Positions 1 to 11,948 are shown, numbered from the stretch's first letter. The stretch: 64,000 nt of DNA from Synanceia verrucosa (GCA_029721515.1 CM056559.1:13047501-13111500); one strand, 5' to 3'. Numbers and translations are program-made. The notes: generated by a model not told the origin, from the letters alone.

Positions 1-116
1 AATAGACACTTTTGAATTTAAATAGTTTATTTTATCCATAAATGATGATGTATGACTGACAGTTTAAACATACACTGGCAGCATAGCGAGTGTTTGGCTC
101 TTTATTCCTTGTACTG

Positions 117-1327
117 TACAGGGGTTGGACAATGAAACTGAAACGCCTGGTTTTAGACCACAACAATTCATTAGCATGCCATTAGCATTAGCCTCCTTTT
201 GCGACCAATACAACATCGGTTCATCTTGGGAATGACAGATATAAGTACTGCACAGTGGCCAGAGGGATTTTGAGCCATACTTCTTGCAGAATAGTGGTCA
301 GGTCACTACATGATGCTGGTGGAGGAAAACGTTTCCTGCCTCGCTCCTACAAAACACCCCAAAGTGGCTCAATAATATTTAGATCTGGTGACTGTGCAGG
401 CCATGGGAGATGTTCAACTTCATCAAACCACTCTGTCACCAGTCTTACTGTGTGTATTGGTGCATTATCATCCTGATACACGGCACCGCCTTCAGGATAC
501 AATGTTTGAACCATTGGGTGCACATGGTCCTCCAGAATGGTAGTCCTTGGCAGTGACGTGCCCATCTAGCACAAGTGTTGGGCCCAAACCATCACCGATC
601 CACCCCCATGCTTCACTCATGCAACAGTCCGGGTGGTACGCTTCTTTGGAGCTTCTCCGCATTATAACTCTCCCGAATGTGGTAAAGACAGTAATGTTGG
701 ACTCATCAGAGAACAATACATGTTTCACATTGTCCACAGCCTAAGATTTTCGCTGCTGGCACCATTAAAACCGACGTTTGGCATTGACTATAGCAGCCCA
801 GCCATGGATATTGACCCTGTGGAGCTCCCGACGGACAGTTTTGGTGGAAACAGGAGAGTTGAGGTGCACATTTAATTCTGCAGTGAGTTGGGCAGCTGTG
901 GTTTTATGTTTTTTGGATACAATCCAGGTTAGCACCTGGACATCCCTTACAAACAGCTTCCTCTTGCGTCCACATTTACTCCTGTTGGTTATGGTTCATT
1001 CTTCTTGGTGGTATGCTGACATGACCCTGGATACAGTGGCTTTTGATTCATCACAAAGACTTGCTGTCTTGGTCACAGATGAGCCAGCAAGATGTGCACC
1101 AACAATTTGTCCTCTTTTGAACTCTGATATGTCACCCATAATGTTGTGTGCATTGCAATATTTTAAGCAAAACTGTGCTATTACTCTGCTAATTGAACTT
1201 TCACACTCTGCTCTTACTGGTGCAATGTGCAGTCAATGAGGTTTGGCCACCAGGCTGGTCAAATTTAGCCATGAAACCTCCAACACTAAATTGGCCAGTA
1301 TTTTAGTTTCATTGTCCAACCCCTGTA
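117..1327 (-). mobile_element. Tc1/mariner element, degenerate
   Basis: The inverted ends are caggggttggacaatgaaac at 119-138 and its complement ending at 1325. TA lies directly outside at 117-118 and 1326-1327, the target dinucleotide expected for Tc1/mariner elements. The internal sequence about 1.2 kb long carries a Tc1-type transposase on the minus strand. The length suits the family, so the copy is nearly full size but decayed. The plus-strand open frames here are antisense shadows. Confidence 0.85.
300..1235 (-). pseudogene. Tc1-type transposase pseudogene
   Basis: The minus strand encodes recognisable pieces of a DDE transposase that would cut and paste the surrounding element. Visible are VLFSDES (first catalytic Asp, about 700-720), QDDNAPIHTV (second Asp, about 455-475) and WPAQSPDLNIIEPLW (final Glu, about 355-400). 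The pieces lie in different frames: the segment holding the first Asp ends at 492 and the next frame begins at 565. A TAG stop follows the LW..VL motif near 347, although homologous C-terminal sequence continues beyond it. Several lesions make it non-functional. The N-terminal DNA-binding half, toward 1235, is poorly preserved. Confidence 0.8.
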
Positions 1328-2820
1328 TGTTGCCATTTATTGTGCAACTACAACTGCTTGGCACAGTACAGCAGAGTAATGAATGATCATCTGATTTTTG
1401 TGAGTTCATGTAAAGTGGGCCATAGAGAAATATATAAATATTAGACTGTGCAGAATGAGAGATTTGCTGTCTGATTTGGCCAATCAAGTGGGCATTTTGC
1501 CCTCACAGCTGATTAATTGAATTAAAAGAACAATTTAATAAATGCATTAGCACAGCAAATGTTTGAGCAGACTCCTGAGGACCCGCATGGAGAAGATCGA
1601 CATCCTCATTACTGACGCTGACTATTCAGCCACAGCAAGTGTTTGGACTTTTTCGGGTGGGACCAGATTAATCATGGACGTCACACTGCAGGCATGAAAT
1701 GAAATTGAAAATTGTATTTTCACTGTCCTGTGGCAATTGGCAGAAAAATACCTTGCTGGTACTGGACCCTGCAGCTTCAGCAGGCCTTGTCTTTGCGGGG
1801 GAGAATCAGGTAATCAGTAATGCAGTGCTACAGATTGCTCCACAACTGCTGCAGTCAAATGTGTTGTCAGCCTCAAGGTACATACACCCCAGAGATTATA
1901 ATGTGCTACAACTGTAGAATGTAGATTATATCAAAAACCTTTGTTTTTATCCCACCACTTCCGCTTATTTTGAACAATTGCTACAGTAAAAACATCTGTC
2001 ACATCTGGTCAGTCATCTGCTTATAGACAGAAAGAGAGAGAAAGAGAGAATACTCTGTCCAAAAAATCTGTTCAATCACTCACCTAAACCATTCTATTTT
2101 TATGTAAGGTGTCTCTTTACCTTACTATGAATCATCCCAAAGCCACATCTGCAGGCTTTAAAGGTTTAGCTTTTCAAAAAACTTGTTTCACATCTCTCTG
2201 CTCTGTGTGATGCCTTTTATTTTATTGTTTAACCACCTTGAACTTCAGCATTCACCATTAACCTCCTTCCTGTGTTCCATGGCTCATCTTTCTTTCATCT
2301 CTCCCTCTCTTTAGTTTTGCATCACCTCTTCCACTCCTCCCACAATAGTTTGAAACTTTTCCTTTGATCTCAGCAATGCCATTTCCTCTTCTTTTTGGTC
2401 AAAACATTGAATTAACTGTTATGTTACTGTACAGTCTTATCTCCAACAAGTGATTGAGAGAGGATAGCCATGCACAGTCTCTTGATGTCACAGCCTCTTC
2501 CTCATAAGTACAGACTTTATAGTTCAAATGGAAAATTACCATAACAGCATCAGTGACCTTATTTGCAGAAAAGATTGAATTCCTTTCCATCTCATCATCT
2601 TTTCAGCACTATAAACTTTTGCAACCTGGTTCTTTGTTGAACATTACTTGAGTTTACCTGCTATTGTTTAGTTTTAATCCTCATGCATGCACAGTCCAGT
2701 AGCACAAAAAGATGCAAATGGAAAAAGAGTGTAATAAGAACACCATTCTTGCTTTAGACATTGTTCATACGCCATGTAGTCTGTACTAACTGCAATGTAA
2801 ATGCATGCGCATATACTGTA
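1328..2820. other. Unannotated AT-rich DNA
   Basis: I see no supported gene here. A short plus-strand frame at about 1565-1697 (containing RTRMEKIDILITDADYSAT) is less AT-rich than its surroundings but has no convincing acceptor or donor. The block at 2225-2400 is pyrimidine-rich. Confidence 0.4.
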
Positions 2821-3236
2821 CATTGACCACTGACAGGTGGTGGGTAACACTGACTATCTCTTCATTATGGCACCTGGGATATACTGTATAAGGAAACAAA
2901 TGAACAAACATCTCCAGAACTGCAGCTCTTCTAGAGTGTTCCTGGTCTGCAGTGATCAGTATCTATGTGGTCAAAAGTGGTCCAAGGAAGGAACAGTGGT
3001 GAACCAGAGACAGGTTCATGATTGGCCAAGCCTCATTAATGCACGTGGGGGGAAGCAAAGGCTGGCCCACATGGTCTGATCCAATAGACCATCCAATGGA
3101 TTATTGCCGGTTCTGATAGAAAGATGTCAGATACCACAGCACACCTTTAGGGGTCAGGTCAGAGCTGTTTTGGCAGCAAACAAGGGACCAACACAATATT
3201 AGTCAGGAGGTCATAATGTTATGCCTGATTGTTGTA
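2821..3236 (+). mobile_element. Tc1-like element, internally deleted
   Basis: The right end (aggtcataatgttatgcctg, then TA at 3235-3236) is the TIR of a widespread fish Tc1 family. The left end begins inside the TIR at accactgacagg. The left half keeps the transposase start and helix-turn-helix region in the plus frame at 2837-3079, with the motif QKWSKEGTVVNQRQ. The sequence then jumps near 3123 to the transposase C-terminal end (accacagcacacctttaggg), so the whole catalytic domain is missing. A related copy in the opposite orientation lies at 44950-45434. Confidence 0.8.
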
Positions 3237-4057
3237 CATGCCACGCTTAGAACTGGTGATGTAAACCACAAAAAGGTGAAAGATTTGTGGTAGATTGGAG
3301 CAGAGTGCCCAGCAAACACAGAGTTTTCAACCAGGAGGCCAGTGTTTTGTTTTGTAAGATTCATTAGGGATGTTTTTTTTCATTATGTTGTTTCTGTATG
3401 TATTGTACTTAATTTACGTCATGCCATGTAAGACAATAAGCTATCCCCAGATGGGTCTATTACGTGCATTATATCAGGTTGGTCTGTGCCACTATTTCTG
3501 TCATATTAAACAGGAGCTGGTGACTTTGTGCATAAAACAGAATTGAACTAACTTTGTTACTAAAGCAGTTAATAAAGGGAGGTCAAAGAGCACAAATAAT
3601 GTGCTTCTTGTTCCTAGAATAAGTATTGGTGATAATGAAAGAATGAATAAAACGGGGAGCAAGGGATTAATTAATCCTTTGACTTTACCTTCTGTTAGAA
3701 TAATGAAACTTTCAGTTCAGTTATGTGAAACCCAAAGCACAGCCAGGTCTGTGCACCTGAGAACCGATAGATCCCTCACATTCCTTTCTCTCATGCTTCA
3801 CTCCTTAGCTTCACATTTTCTGTCCTCCTTTTCTCCCACTCCATCGCTTCTCAATGATTATTCTTCCTTTCATGTCTTTGCATGCACGAATAGTACCATT
3901 TGCAGAAAACCAGGTGTTTCTTTGCTGTCTTACTGTTACAACATTAATGATTGGATTTGATTGATTTTCTGTTACAACTACAAAAGCAAATATTCAGGCC
4001 TCACTGTGATTCTGTATTTTATTTTATGTGTGTATAGACATCTCACTCATTTTTCTC
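3237..4057. other. Unannotated AT-rich DNA
   Basis: No gene or clear repeat is recognised. The plus frame at 3601-3960 has no domain character and is part pyrimidine-rich, so I regard it as chance. Confidence 0.35.
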
Positions 4058-4475
4058 TAACTATTGAGTGCCAGCTATTTTATGACATTTGGAGTCATAT
4101 TTCAAGACTCACCAAATATTTAGTACTATGTCTTTGAAAACACTAAAGAGCTCAAATGAAAGAAGAGACTCGCTATTTCATCATGAACAAAACCTTTGTT
4201 TTTACCCTTTTCCATTCTTGTTTTATCAGAGGTGGAGTAGAGGCCACTCCCACCAAAAATGCAAGAATCCGTCCGTTTTGCTCTCTAATCGAGATTGTCT
4301 CACTTCCTGCTTTGATCTCCATGGTGTATACCGTCTCTTTATGCTCCGACTACATCTCCCAGAAGCCCCAAAATTACTCACAGGCTGTGGGAGAGCGTGG
4401 TCGGTGACCCGCTGCCAAAAAAACACTTTGACGTATTTTTACGTCGATGGCAGTCAAGCATTGAATTTTAAATGA
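4058..4475 (+). mobile_element. Non-autonomous repeat, possibly piggyBac-like (copy 1)
   Basis: The left end reads ctattgagtgccagctattt, followed by a segment (gagtcatatttcaagactca) that recurs at 13528-13655. The right part, around agaagccccaaaattactc and the 16-mer ataccgtctctttatg, recurs inverted at 6397-6535. The far end (acgtcgatggcagtcaagca) resembles an inverted, diverged version of the left end. I associate ends of this type with fish piggyBac-like elements inserting at TTAA, but no intact TTAA pair is visible. No transposase is present. Confidence 0.5.
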
Positions 4476-5244
4476 TGCCGAAATACTTCAAGGAGTTAAA
4501 TGTCAATCACTCTCTCATCTTTAGCATACCCTATCCATGCTTTCACCTCTTATGCTCTTTCTCCATTTTTTATGCCATTCTATCATTTGCTCTCTCTCTC
4601 TCTAAAATGTGAAACCCAAGTGTCTGAGAGATTGCAGCAGAGATGAGCAATAGTATGCACACTGAATTCTCCGAACACATGCATTCACACGTGCAAAACA
4701 AGGGCAATGACATTAAAGCAGAGTCAATAAGTTTTCTTGAAATATGGACTGAAACATACCCACACAAGAGACTAGTGGAGAGTAAATTAAATACAATGTA
4801 AGCAACTACATTGCACTTATTAGAGCACAGTCACCTTCACTATATGATTCCATAGCTTAACACGCTGCAACATTTCTAACAGTATTTACTAGGGAAACCT
4901 ATAGCTAAATCTAATGCAATCAAATTGAACAGGTCTGCAGTATAAGCTGTTTCAGACCGTCATCAGTTATTTCTGCTTGTGTCCATATACTGTACTTAAG
5001 AAGCGGAATGTTGATGCCTTGAGTTTGGCATTCTGGCCGTCTATGTCTTGGTTTGTAGCCATCACCATCTTGTTTTCTTGTAACCTAAAGTGACATGAGA
5101 GGATAGAGCAATGTACAACCAAACGCTGAATAGGAATTAACATTCATAAACTGAAAAGACACTGAAAGTCGTAAAACAATAACACAGACAACTACCAGAC
5201 CGGTAGGGGACATTATGGTCTATTTGACTCTAAATGGGACCATA
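4476..5244. other. Unannotated AT-rich DNA
   Basis: No gene or recognisable repeat. Open frames here are short and featureless. Confidence 0.35.
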
Positions 5245-5490
5245 ATTTACTCAATGAACATCATGCTGCATTGAAGAAGAATTTAAACTAGTGATTGAGA
5301 CCGTGGTTACAATGTTTCTGAGGTAATAAATCAAGTGAAAACCAGGGTAATTTTCTCACAGACTTCTATACAATCAGACTTTTTTTTGTATCCATGGGAG
5401 TCACCCCCCTCTTGGCTATTAGAAGAAGAATATAAGTTTAAGGCACTTCCACATTGGCTTCACTTTTCAGAACTGGAGGTTGCACACTGT
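5245..5490. repeat. Interspersed repeat of a family common in spiny-rayed fish
   Basis: The stretch around gaggtaataaatcaagtga, gacttctatacaatcagact and gcacttccacattggcttca matches a dispersed repeat I recognise from many percomorph genomes. Its class is not clear to me. No coding potential. Confidence 0.45.
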
Positions 5491-5854
5491 TAGTGCCCAA
5501 AAAATATCAAGCGACAAAGCCTTTTAGCCAAAATAATTATGACATGAGCAAAGAAGGAAGGTGATGGCACATGAATTAAATGGGTTAAATATTTACCCTG
5601 CAGTGGGCATGAGCAGAAAACTTTGAAAGGCAAGTGGTTGTTTTGATCCGGTAACACAACCAGTAATACGGGTCAAAACAAATGTACTGTACTGAGTAAA
5701 GTTAGCTCAGTATTGCATTGCTATATTGACCCATGCTGGGTAAATTTTGGGTGATTTTTAGCATTTATTACAGAGTGACAGAGTATGAGAAAGGTAGATG
5801 GGTAAACAAAAGTCTTTGAGTGCTACTGACATACGAAATTTAAAAGCCAATGGC
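5491..5854. other. Unannotated DNA
   Basis: Nothing supported. No reading frame of note on either strand. Confidence 0.3.
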
Positions 5855-6038
5855 TTGAGAGCCGTGTATAGAGAGAGTACCAACAACTTGTGTTTCTGTT
5901 ATGTATTAAACATGACAGAATTGTCCTGAACGTTCGACAATTCTGTTGTGAGATTGGTTCAACGGTCACGTGTTTGGTGTACACCGTGTTTAATATATAA
6001 TACTAGTTGTCCGTACTTCCTCTATACACGGCTCTGCC
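5855..6038. repeat. Foldback (inverted-repeat) element
   Basis: The outer arms pair: gagagccgtgtatagag near 5857 and ctctatacacggctctg ending near 6036. An inner pair, acagaattgtc and gacaattctgt, flanks a 9-base centre at about 5930. The left attaaacatg also pairs with cgtgtttaat on the right. The whole 180 bp can fold into an imperfect hairpin, like a decayed miniature inverted-repeat transposon. A SINE begins about 13 bp to its right. Confidence 0.6.
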
Positions 6039-6050
6039 CGGTGAGTAATT

Positions 6051-6393
6051 CATCCATCTATCCGTTTTCTACCGCTTACCCTCTCATAGGTTTGTGGGGG
6101 GGGGGGCTGGAGCCTATCCCAGCTGTCTTAGGGTGAAAGGCAGGGTACACCCTGGACAAGTCTCTAGTTCATCACAGGGCACATAGAGACAGACAACCAC
6201 TCACACTCACATTCACACCTACGGGCAATTTAAATGAGCCAATTAACCTAATCCCCATGCATTTTTGTTGGTGGGAGGAAGCCGGAGTACCCGGAGAGAA
6301 CCCACACAGACACGGGGAGAACATGCAAACTCCACACAGAAAGGCCTTCTTGCTGTGAGGCGACAGTGCTAACCACTGCAGCACTGTGCCGCC
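6051..6393 (-). mobile_element. tRNA-derived SINE, copy 1
   Basis: Read on the minus strand, the copy starts with gcggcacagtgctgcagtgg, runs through the conserved body (tttctgtgtggagtttgcat) and ends in the GGATGGAT-type tail. The box B region and adjoining sequence are missing compared with the 10.57 kb copy. It sits between a foldback element and a fragment of the 4.1 kb repeat family, so three repeats are packed together. Confidence 0.75.
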
Positions 6394-6396
6394 CCC

Positions 6397-6535
6397 TGTG
6401 AGAAATTTTGGGTGGGATTTAAGAAGTAATTCTGGGATTAGAAGTCGGAACATAAAGAGACGGTATAATCTACTTGTATCAAAGTAGGAAGTGGAGACGA
6501 TCGTGAGGCTGTTTGGTGGCACAGACAGATGATGT
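6397..6535 (-). mobile_element. Fragment of the same repeat family as 4058-4475
   Basis: Reverse-complementing the 4260-4390 stretch gives the sequence seen here: both contain cataaagagacggtat, preceded by a diverged agtcggagc and followed by a diverged caggaagtg. The fragment is truncated and abuts the SINE at its left. Confidence 0.6.
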
Positions 6536-7400
6536 TGTGAGGATAAAGGATGATCATAAAAAAACTTGTGTTATTTTTAAGGAAAATGAATAAATACTTA
6601 TTTTATTGTGTAATTGGAGCATTATATGTATAAAAGACACCATTTTGTTGTTGTTAAATTTGATTGCATTTTCTAATATTTTATCTCTGACGAAATGTAC
6701 ATTTTACTTTTTACTTGTTTACTGTTTGTTCCGTGACCTACTTCCTTCCTTTCTCTCAACAAACTTATTTTCAGTCTGCCTCATCTTCCCCTAGTGTCAC
6801 ATTCAATCTTTCACTCTCTCATACTGTACTTCTTTTGTCTCTCACACTAATTGCCTCCCTCTGCGTCAGCCTCTCCCTTGCCACTTATCCACCTTTCTCA
6901 TCTCGTCTCTCACTCACACTAGGCTGACCGAGAGCTAGCATATGTGCTCCTTCACATGTTGTATGTGTCTAATTCTGTTTTCTCCTGTGCTCCTTTCCTC
7001 ACACACTCATGTGGATATCTTTGTCGTTTTCATCTTTGAACTCAGAACCTTTGGAGTCTGAATTCAGACAGTTCAACTCAGGAATCCAGGCTCCAAAGTT
7101 CTGTACATGTAAGATGACGAATATATAGAGGAGTAGCAATATTGTGTTAACTTTACTTTCAAATTAATTTGACAGCCAAATATAGAACAATTTGATTCTG
7201 AACCCTTAATGTTTATCTTGCAAAAGCTGTAGAATGCTACAGAAAAACCTGTAAGCTACTTCTGTCAGTGGTTCCCACCAAAAATGGAGATGTAACAAGT
7301 CCCAAAGAATGCTGAACATTTTGAACGAGGCAATATGTGTGTAATTTTGATGAATTAAGAAATTATTAATTTCCTGAAGACATACCATCAACTATATGAA
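6536..7400. other. Unannotated DNA with a pyrimidine-rich tract
   Basis: The tract at 6735-6930 is rich in C and T. Frames in it owe their length to the lack of stop codons in such sequence. No gene is supported. Confidence 0.35.
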
Positions 7401-7640
7401 TATCAGTCCAATATCAGCAAAAAAAAGGAGTAGGCTATGGGATTATACTGCTTTGCATCTAAAATCTCTGATAAAAGTACGCCGATAAAAGAAGTCCATT
7501 CCAGACTCCGCTCCAGCTTTTCTATCCAGCAGCAGTAGAACCCAGGGATCACAACAACAGCTGTAGAAGGAGTGATGTCAGCTCTGTGGCAGGGAGTTTA
7601 ATATAACCTCATTGCGCATTTAAAACACATCACAAAAAAC
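7401..7640. mobile_element. Fragment of an old dispersed repeat (hAT-like?)
   Basis: The stretch attccagactccgctccagc ... gatcacaacaacagctgt matches the reverse complement of 47040-47120 (tggagctgagtctggaatgg and the preceding acagctgttgttgtgatc). Both lie beside gatatt/gtatc-type sequence typical of a decayed fish hAT family. Two inverted copies about 40 kb apart show it is dispersed. Confidence 0.5.
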
Positions 7641-7884
7641 AGCATGAAGATTTTCAGGGTCTTCTTATTTTTTATTTATTCTATTCAATTGTAGAATATG
7701 CTTTTGTACAAGTTAAAACTAGTGGTTGTTTTGCAGTTTAAAATATATATTTTCTTTGTTTTTATTGGATTTGTTGAGGTTATTTTTCAGGGTCTTCTAA
7801 TTTATTTTTTATTTATTTTATTCAATTGTAGAATTTTCTTATGTTTATAGTTAAAATTTAGGTAACCCATGGGTTCATTATAAA

Positions 7885-8386
7885 ATTCCATGTTTCGTCC
7901 AAAATTCCATACTATACAGTACATACTCAATATGTGTTCTATCATTCAACATACTCTTTTCATGCATCTTTTCGGACACACTGTGTGGAAGTGACGCATT
8001 TCCTGAGAGCCTCTTGCCAGTTGGATTGGGGACGTGTAACCATGGTAACCCGTGTAAACCTCACCTCTACCGGCAATCTGCGATATTAATAAATCTAATA
8101 ATAATAATCTAATAATATACCCTTGATGTGTTGTTATTATATATCTCAATAAGTGCCGTTGTCTGTTGTGTTGTTGTTGTTGTTGTCGTCACTGTTACAT
8201 TGCATTGTGGGACATTTATGCTGGCGTAGTGTCCAGTGCTTGCATACTGTAATATTTACTGGAAATAGTATGCACCTCACCTACTATTTGGGTTCATACT
8301 AAGGTTTCGGACATACTAAAAAAAAATCTCACATACTGTTATAGCATGCTCAATAGCATGTTAATATGGAATTTTGGATGCAGCCC
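7885..8386. mobile_element. Miniature inverted-repeat element, about 500 bp
   Basis: The left end reads gtccaaaattccatactata. The right end, reverse-complemented, reads gcatccaaaattccatatta. The interior has pairing stretches (acagtacatactcaatatg; acagtatgtgaga on the complement). A partial relative may lie at about 62940-63070, where gtaggtagtgtatagtatgt and a nearby ccatggttac recur. There is no coding capacity. A (TTG)n run lies inside at 8168-8186. Confidence 0.5.
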
Positions 8387-8448
8387 TAGACTTTTCTAAC
8401 ATTCCATACTACAAAATAATTATAATAAAAGTAGGCCTGTGTGATGAT

Positions 8449-8530
8449 TTAGAATCAGAATCAGAATCAGCTTTATTGGCCAGGCACATTTTCACATACT
8501 ACATAGGAATTTGACTTTGCTTTACGGCAC
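8449..8530. repeat. Short interspersed repeat tail
   Basis: Repeated agaatc units lead into cagctttattggccaggcac and taggaatttgactttgc, a short motif very common in fish genomes as the 3' part of SINE/LINE families. It is truncated here and followed at about 8610 by sequence like the decayed hAT family (atcaatatcggtatcagcca). Confidence 0.5.
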
Positions 8531-8679
8531 TCTCTATGTACCTACATAGAATAAGAAAAAGATAAAAGCGACAACAGCAGCACACAAGGTAAGGAGTCAT
8601 GTTGATATCGTATTGGATCAATATCGGTATCAGCCAATACTCAAGGCTGCAATATCAGTGTTGTATCATAAGTCACAGT

Positions 8680-10094
8680 CACACTTTCCAACAGTTATGA
8701 GTCAGGTGTAAATACTTCACCATTGTTGACGGAATAATAAACCACATGCTGAGATATTAGACTACCCCAGATTTATTCAAGTCAGGTCGTAAAGTATCCT
8801 CAGTAAAATGCAGACTTCTGGGCATACATGTGAACTTAGAGTGATACTTGTACTGTGACTGATAACACAAGTGCAGAGCCAAGAATTTAAAAAGCCCCTA
8901 CAGTAATAACAAACAAACAGTTATGAAACTAAATTCTAAAAGTTACTTCACACTATACCCAACAGTCCCTCTGCTGAAGAAAATTCATTGTGTTACATTC
9001 TACTGTATTGTTCTGGCAAGTTAAAGTAAGTTTTGCAAACTGTGAGACCACAAACCCAAAATGTAATGCTTTTGACTCTAGGCAACTAACCAGTTCAACA
9101 GGAGGGAAAGATTCATGTATAATTGACAGATCATTGGTGAATGAATAATGTGCTGCATCATCTGCACAGGCAAGTATGAACACACACAAAGTGCAGAAAC
9201 ATCATTCCTTTTTTGACAGTTTTGCTTGTCTTCTCTGCTCTGTATTCCTGGTTGTAAACGTTTTCTTACAATGTGGTCTTTGAGGTGCGATTTCAGTTTT
9301 CATGAATGTTATCATTTTTGCCATTGTGCTTGTTTGTTATTATTTTCATATCAAAGAAGGTGAGGTATCTATGTCTCTCATCTTATTTGTTCCCATTATC
9401 TGCCTGTCTCATTCTTCTTTCTCTCTCATAGACCTCAGAGGGAATGCACATTTCAGCCATTTTCCTCTCTCCTATAGCATTCAGATCTGAGGAAGCGTAA
9501 TGCTTGTTATTAACGTTCTCATACCATTTATCTCCCTTTCACCACCCCCATTACCTCCCCCTGCTTTCTGTCAACCACTCCTGGCTCCCTGTCTCTCTCC
9601 TCTCACTCCTTCTTATACGCCTTTTGTCTGTTTCAGTCTCATTAGTATTCTCCCTCTCTTGCATACAGCAGGTAAGTTCAGCACCCCAACCCATCTTCAT
9701 ACTTAACTCGCCAATACATCACTCCACCTCCTGTTCATTACTGCAGCATGGTTCCTGTTACACTTGACAGCGTGGTCATTTGATCACCCTGATCACAGCA
9801 CTGCCAGAAAGTATTTGACCACCGAGCATGAAAGCATTATCATTCAAATTAAGGTTGTGGAATGACAGATTAGTTGATATGCGTGGTACTGGCTGAAGTC
9901 TGAAGCTCTCTGATAGAAACAGAAGTCTTATGAGACAATAAATCAGCTGGTTTCAAGAGCAATATGTGCAGCCTGCTTTGATTAAATTTATTTAAAAATG
10001 GATGAAAAGGCTGAAGAAAAGGACAAAAGTGCTCAACCATCTATCATCTAAACTGGTATTTGCAGGTGGGAAACCAGTGAGGACTTTCCTCTAA
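8680..10094. other. Unannotated DNA with a pyrimidine-rich tract
   Basis: No gene is supported. The tract at about 9375-9720 is rich in C and T, which explains the overlapping frames there. The rest is AT-rich unique-looking DNA. Confidence 0.35.
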
Positions 10095-10263
10095 CATATA
10101 TATATATATATGTATACATATACATATATATATGTGTTGGGTATACGTATACATATGTATCATTATCATATACATACGTATATATGTGTGTATACATATA
10201 TACGTATGTATCATTATCGTATACATATAATGTATATATGTATACATATATACATATGTATAC

Positions 10264-10349
<86 letters not shown>

Positions 10350-10361
10350 GTGTGTGTGTAA
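10095..10361. repeat. TA-rich microsatellite
   Basis: About 265 bp of TA, TATACA and TATG units, with a pure (TA)35 core at 10265-10334. Frames read through it consist only of Tyr/Ile or His/Tyr runs and are not genes. It is likely to vary in length between individuals and between assemblies. Confidence 0.95.
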
Positions 10362-10559
10362 TTGATATATTGCAGCACAATATTTTGTGATACAGAAAGT
10401 CAAGTTTTGCCACATATTGCTTTAGAGGGGTGTACCTGTTGTTACTTAGTACCTTGGTCATTAAGAAACAACATTTAGACTTGATCCCAACCTGGGAAAT
10501 TACATTGTAGCAGCAGCAAGAGATACAATCACAGTACAAAAAGCAACATAAACAACAGA

Positions 10560-10930
10560 GAAATATTACTATCCATCCATCATCTACCGCTTATCCTCAT
10601 AGGGTCGAGGGGGGGCTGGAGCCTATCCCAGCTGTCTTAGGCAGGGTACACCCTGGACAAGTCGCCACCTCATCGCAGGGCACATAGAGACAGACAACCA
10701 TTCACACTCACACCTACGGTCAATTTAAATTAGCCAATTAACCTAATCCCCATGCATGTTTTTGGATGGTGGGAGGAAGCCGGAGTACCCGGAGAGAACC
10801 CACGCAGACACAGGGAGAACACGCAAACTCCACACAGAAAGGCCCCGGGCCCGGGATTCGAACCCGGTACCTTCTTGCTGTGAGGCGACAGTGCTAACCA
10901 CTACACCACCGTGCCGCCCGAAATATTACT
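10560..10930 (-). mobile_element. tRNA-derived SINE with target-site duplication, copy 2
   Basis: The body at about 10571-10919 is flanked by the 11-bp direct repeat gaaatattact at 10560-10570 and 10920-10930. On the minus strand it has a tRNA-like head with a box A-like stretch (tagtggttagc, complement of 10893-10903) and a good box B (ggttcgaatcc, complement of 10854-10864). The body is conserved and the tail is GGATGGAT. This is the best preserved copy here and serves as the reference for the others. Element types of this kind are copied by LINE machinery. It resembles the cichlid AFC-type SINE, but I cannot assign the name firmly. Confidence 0.88.
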
Positions 10931-11948
10931 AATAATATTAAAAAACAGAGGAATATTACTATTTACACGTGAAGTATAATACAGAAGCACCGTATGTGAA
11001 GTATAAAATGTGTATGCAGATAAATAATTATGACTCGTGGTGATACTGGTGATAGTTCCTGTGTTGTTGTATGCAGAAACTGCAATAAAGTACTTTCAAA
11101 AAAGAGGTTGTGCATTTGGCTTAAAAGTTGCAACTGTTGCTCTTACATGTATGATTAACTTTGCAATGGGATACTTTGCTGAATGTCAACCAGCTGTGAA
11201 TCTGCATAAATAACTTGATTTGGGTTTGAAAGCATATGTGTGAGTGCACGCGTTCATCCCAATGTATTTGCTGTGCGTGCACATTCCTGCGGCTGATCTC
11301 TCCCATGCCCCGAAGAATTTCCTGGAGTTCCCTGTTTCCTGATCACCTGTTATTGTCCTCTATCCAAGCGGCACATGTATACCCACAGTGTGACCCACAT
11401 CATGCAGACACACACATATACACACAGTCACGTAGCATAATGATCTATTATAAAAGGAACCCATCCCTTTCCTGACATGTGATGTGTGTGTGTTCATGCT
11501 ACAGCGAGGCTGTCAGAATTTGTCCTCCGTGACTCCATGAAAAAAACTGAAAGAAAAAAACATCACAAAAAGTGACGACAGAGAATTTAACAAATGAAAG
11601 AAAAGGTTTAGGCTGCATTAACAAATGCTTTAGAATGTAATTAAATAACGTGGGAGATAAGATTCAAATCACCATATTTTGCTGAATAATAAAAACATTT
11701 TGGGGTGGGTTTACAACTCATATGTGTAAGCCTGCCTGAGTAATCTGTAAAACTGAAGGGAAGACAACACATAAATTATGAAACATGGTCACAAGATGGT
11801 CAGACGTGAAGTGTAGTCTCCAAAGCACAACAACGCTGATCCCTCACCGACTACCAATAGCTGAGAAAAACCCTGTGTGTGTGTCTCTGTAGTTTGGCTC
11901 ATTTCTGGTCCTCTCCTGACCAGTTATGCATCTACCGCTCTTGTGTCA

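Noticed and set aside
778..1239. 153-codon plus-strand open frame
   Set aside because: Antisense of the degenerate Tc1 transposase.
10044..10539. Overlapping 123- and 163-codon frames
   Set aside because: Both are translations of a TA/TATACA microsatellite.
10893..10903. tRNA gene suggested by box A and box B
   Set aside because: The boxes belong to the head of a SINE. The same sequence recurs in several copies with target duplications, and no complete cloverleaf is present.
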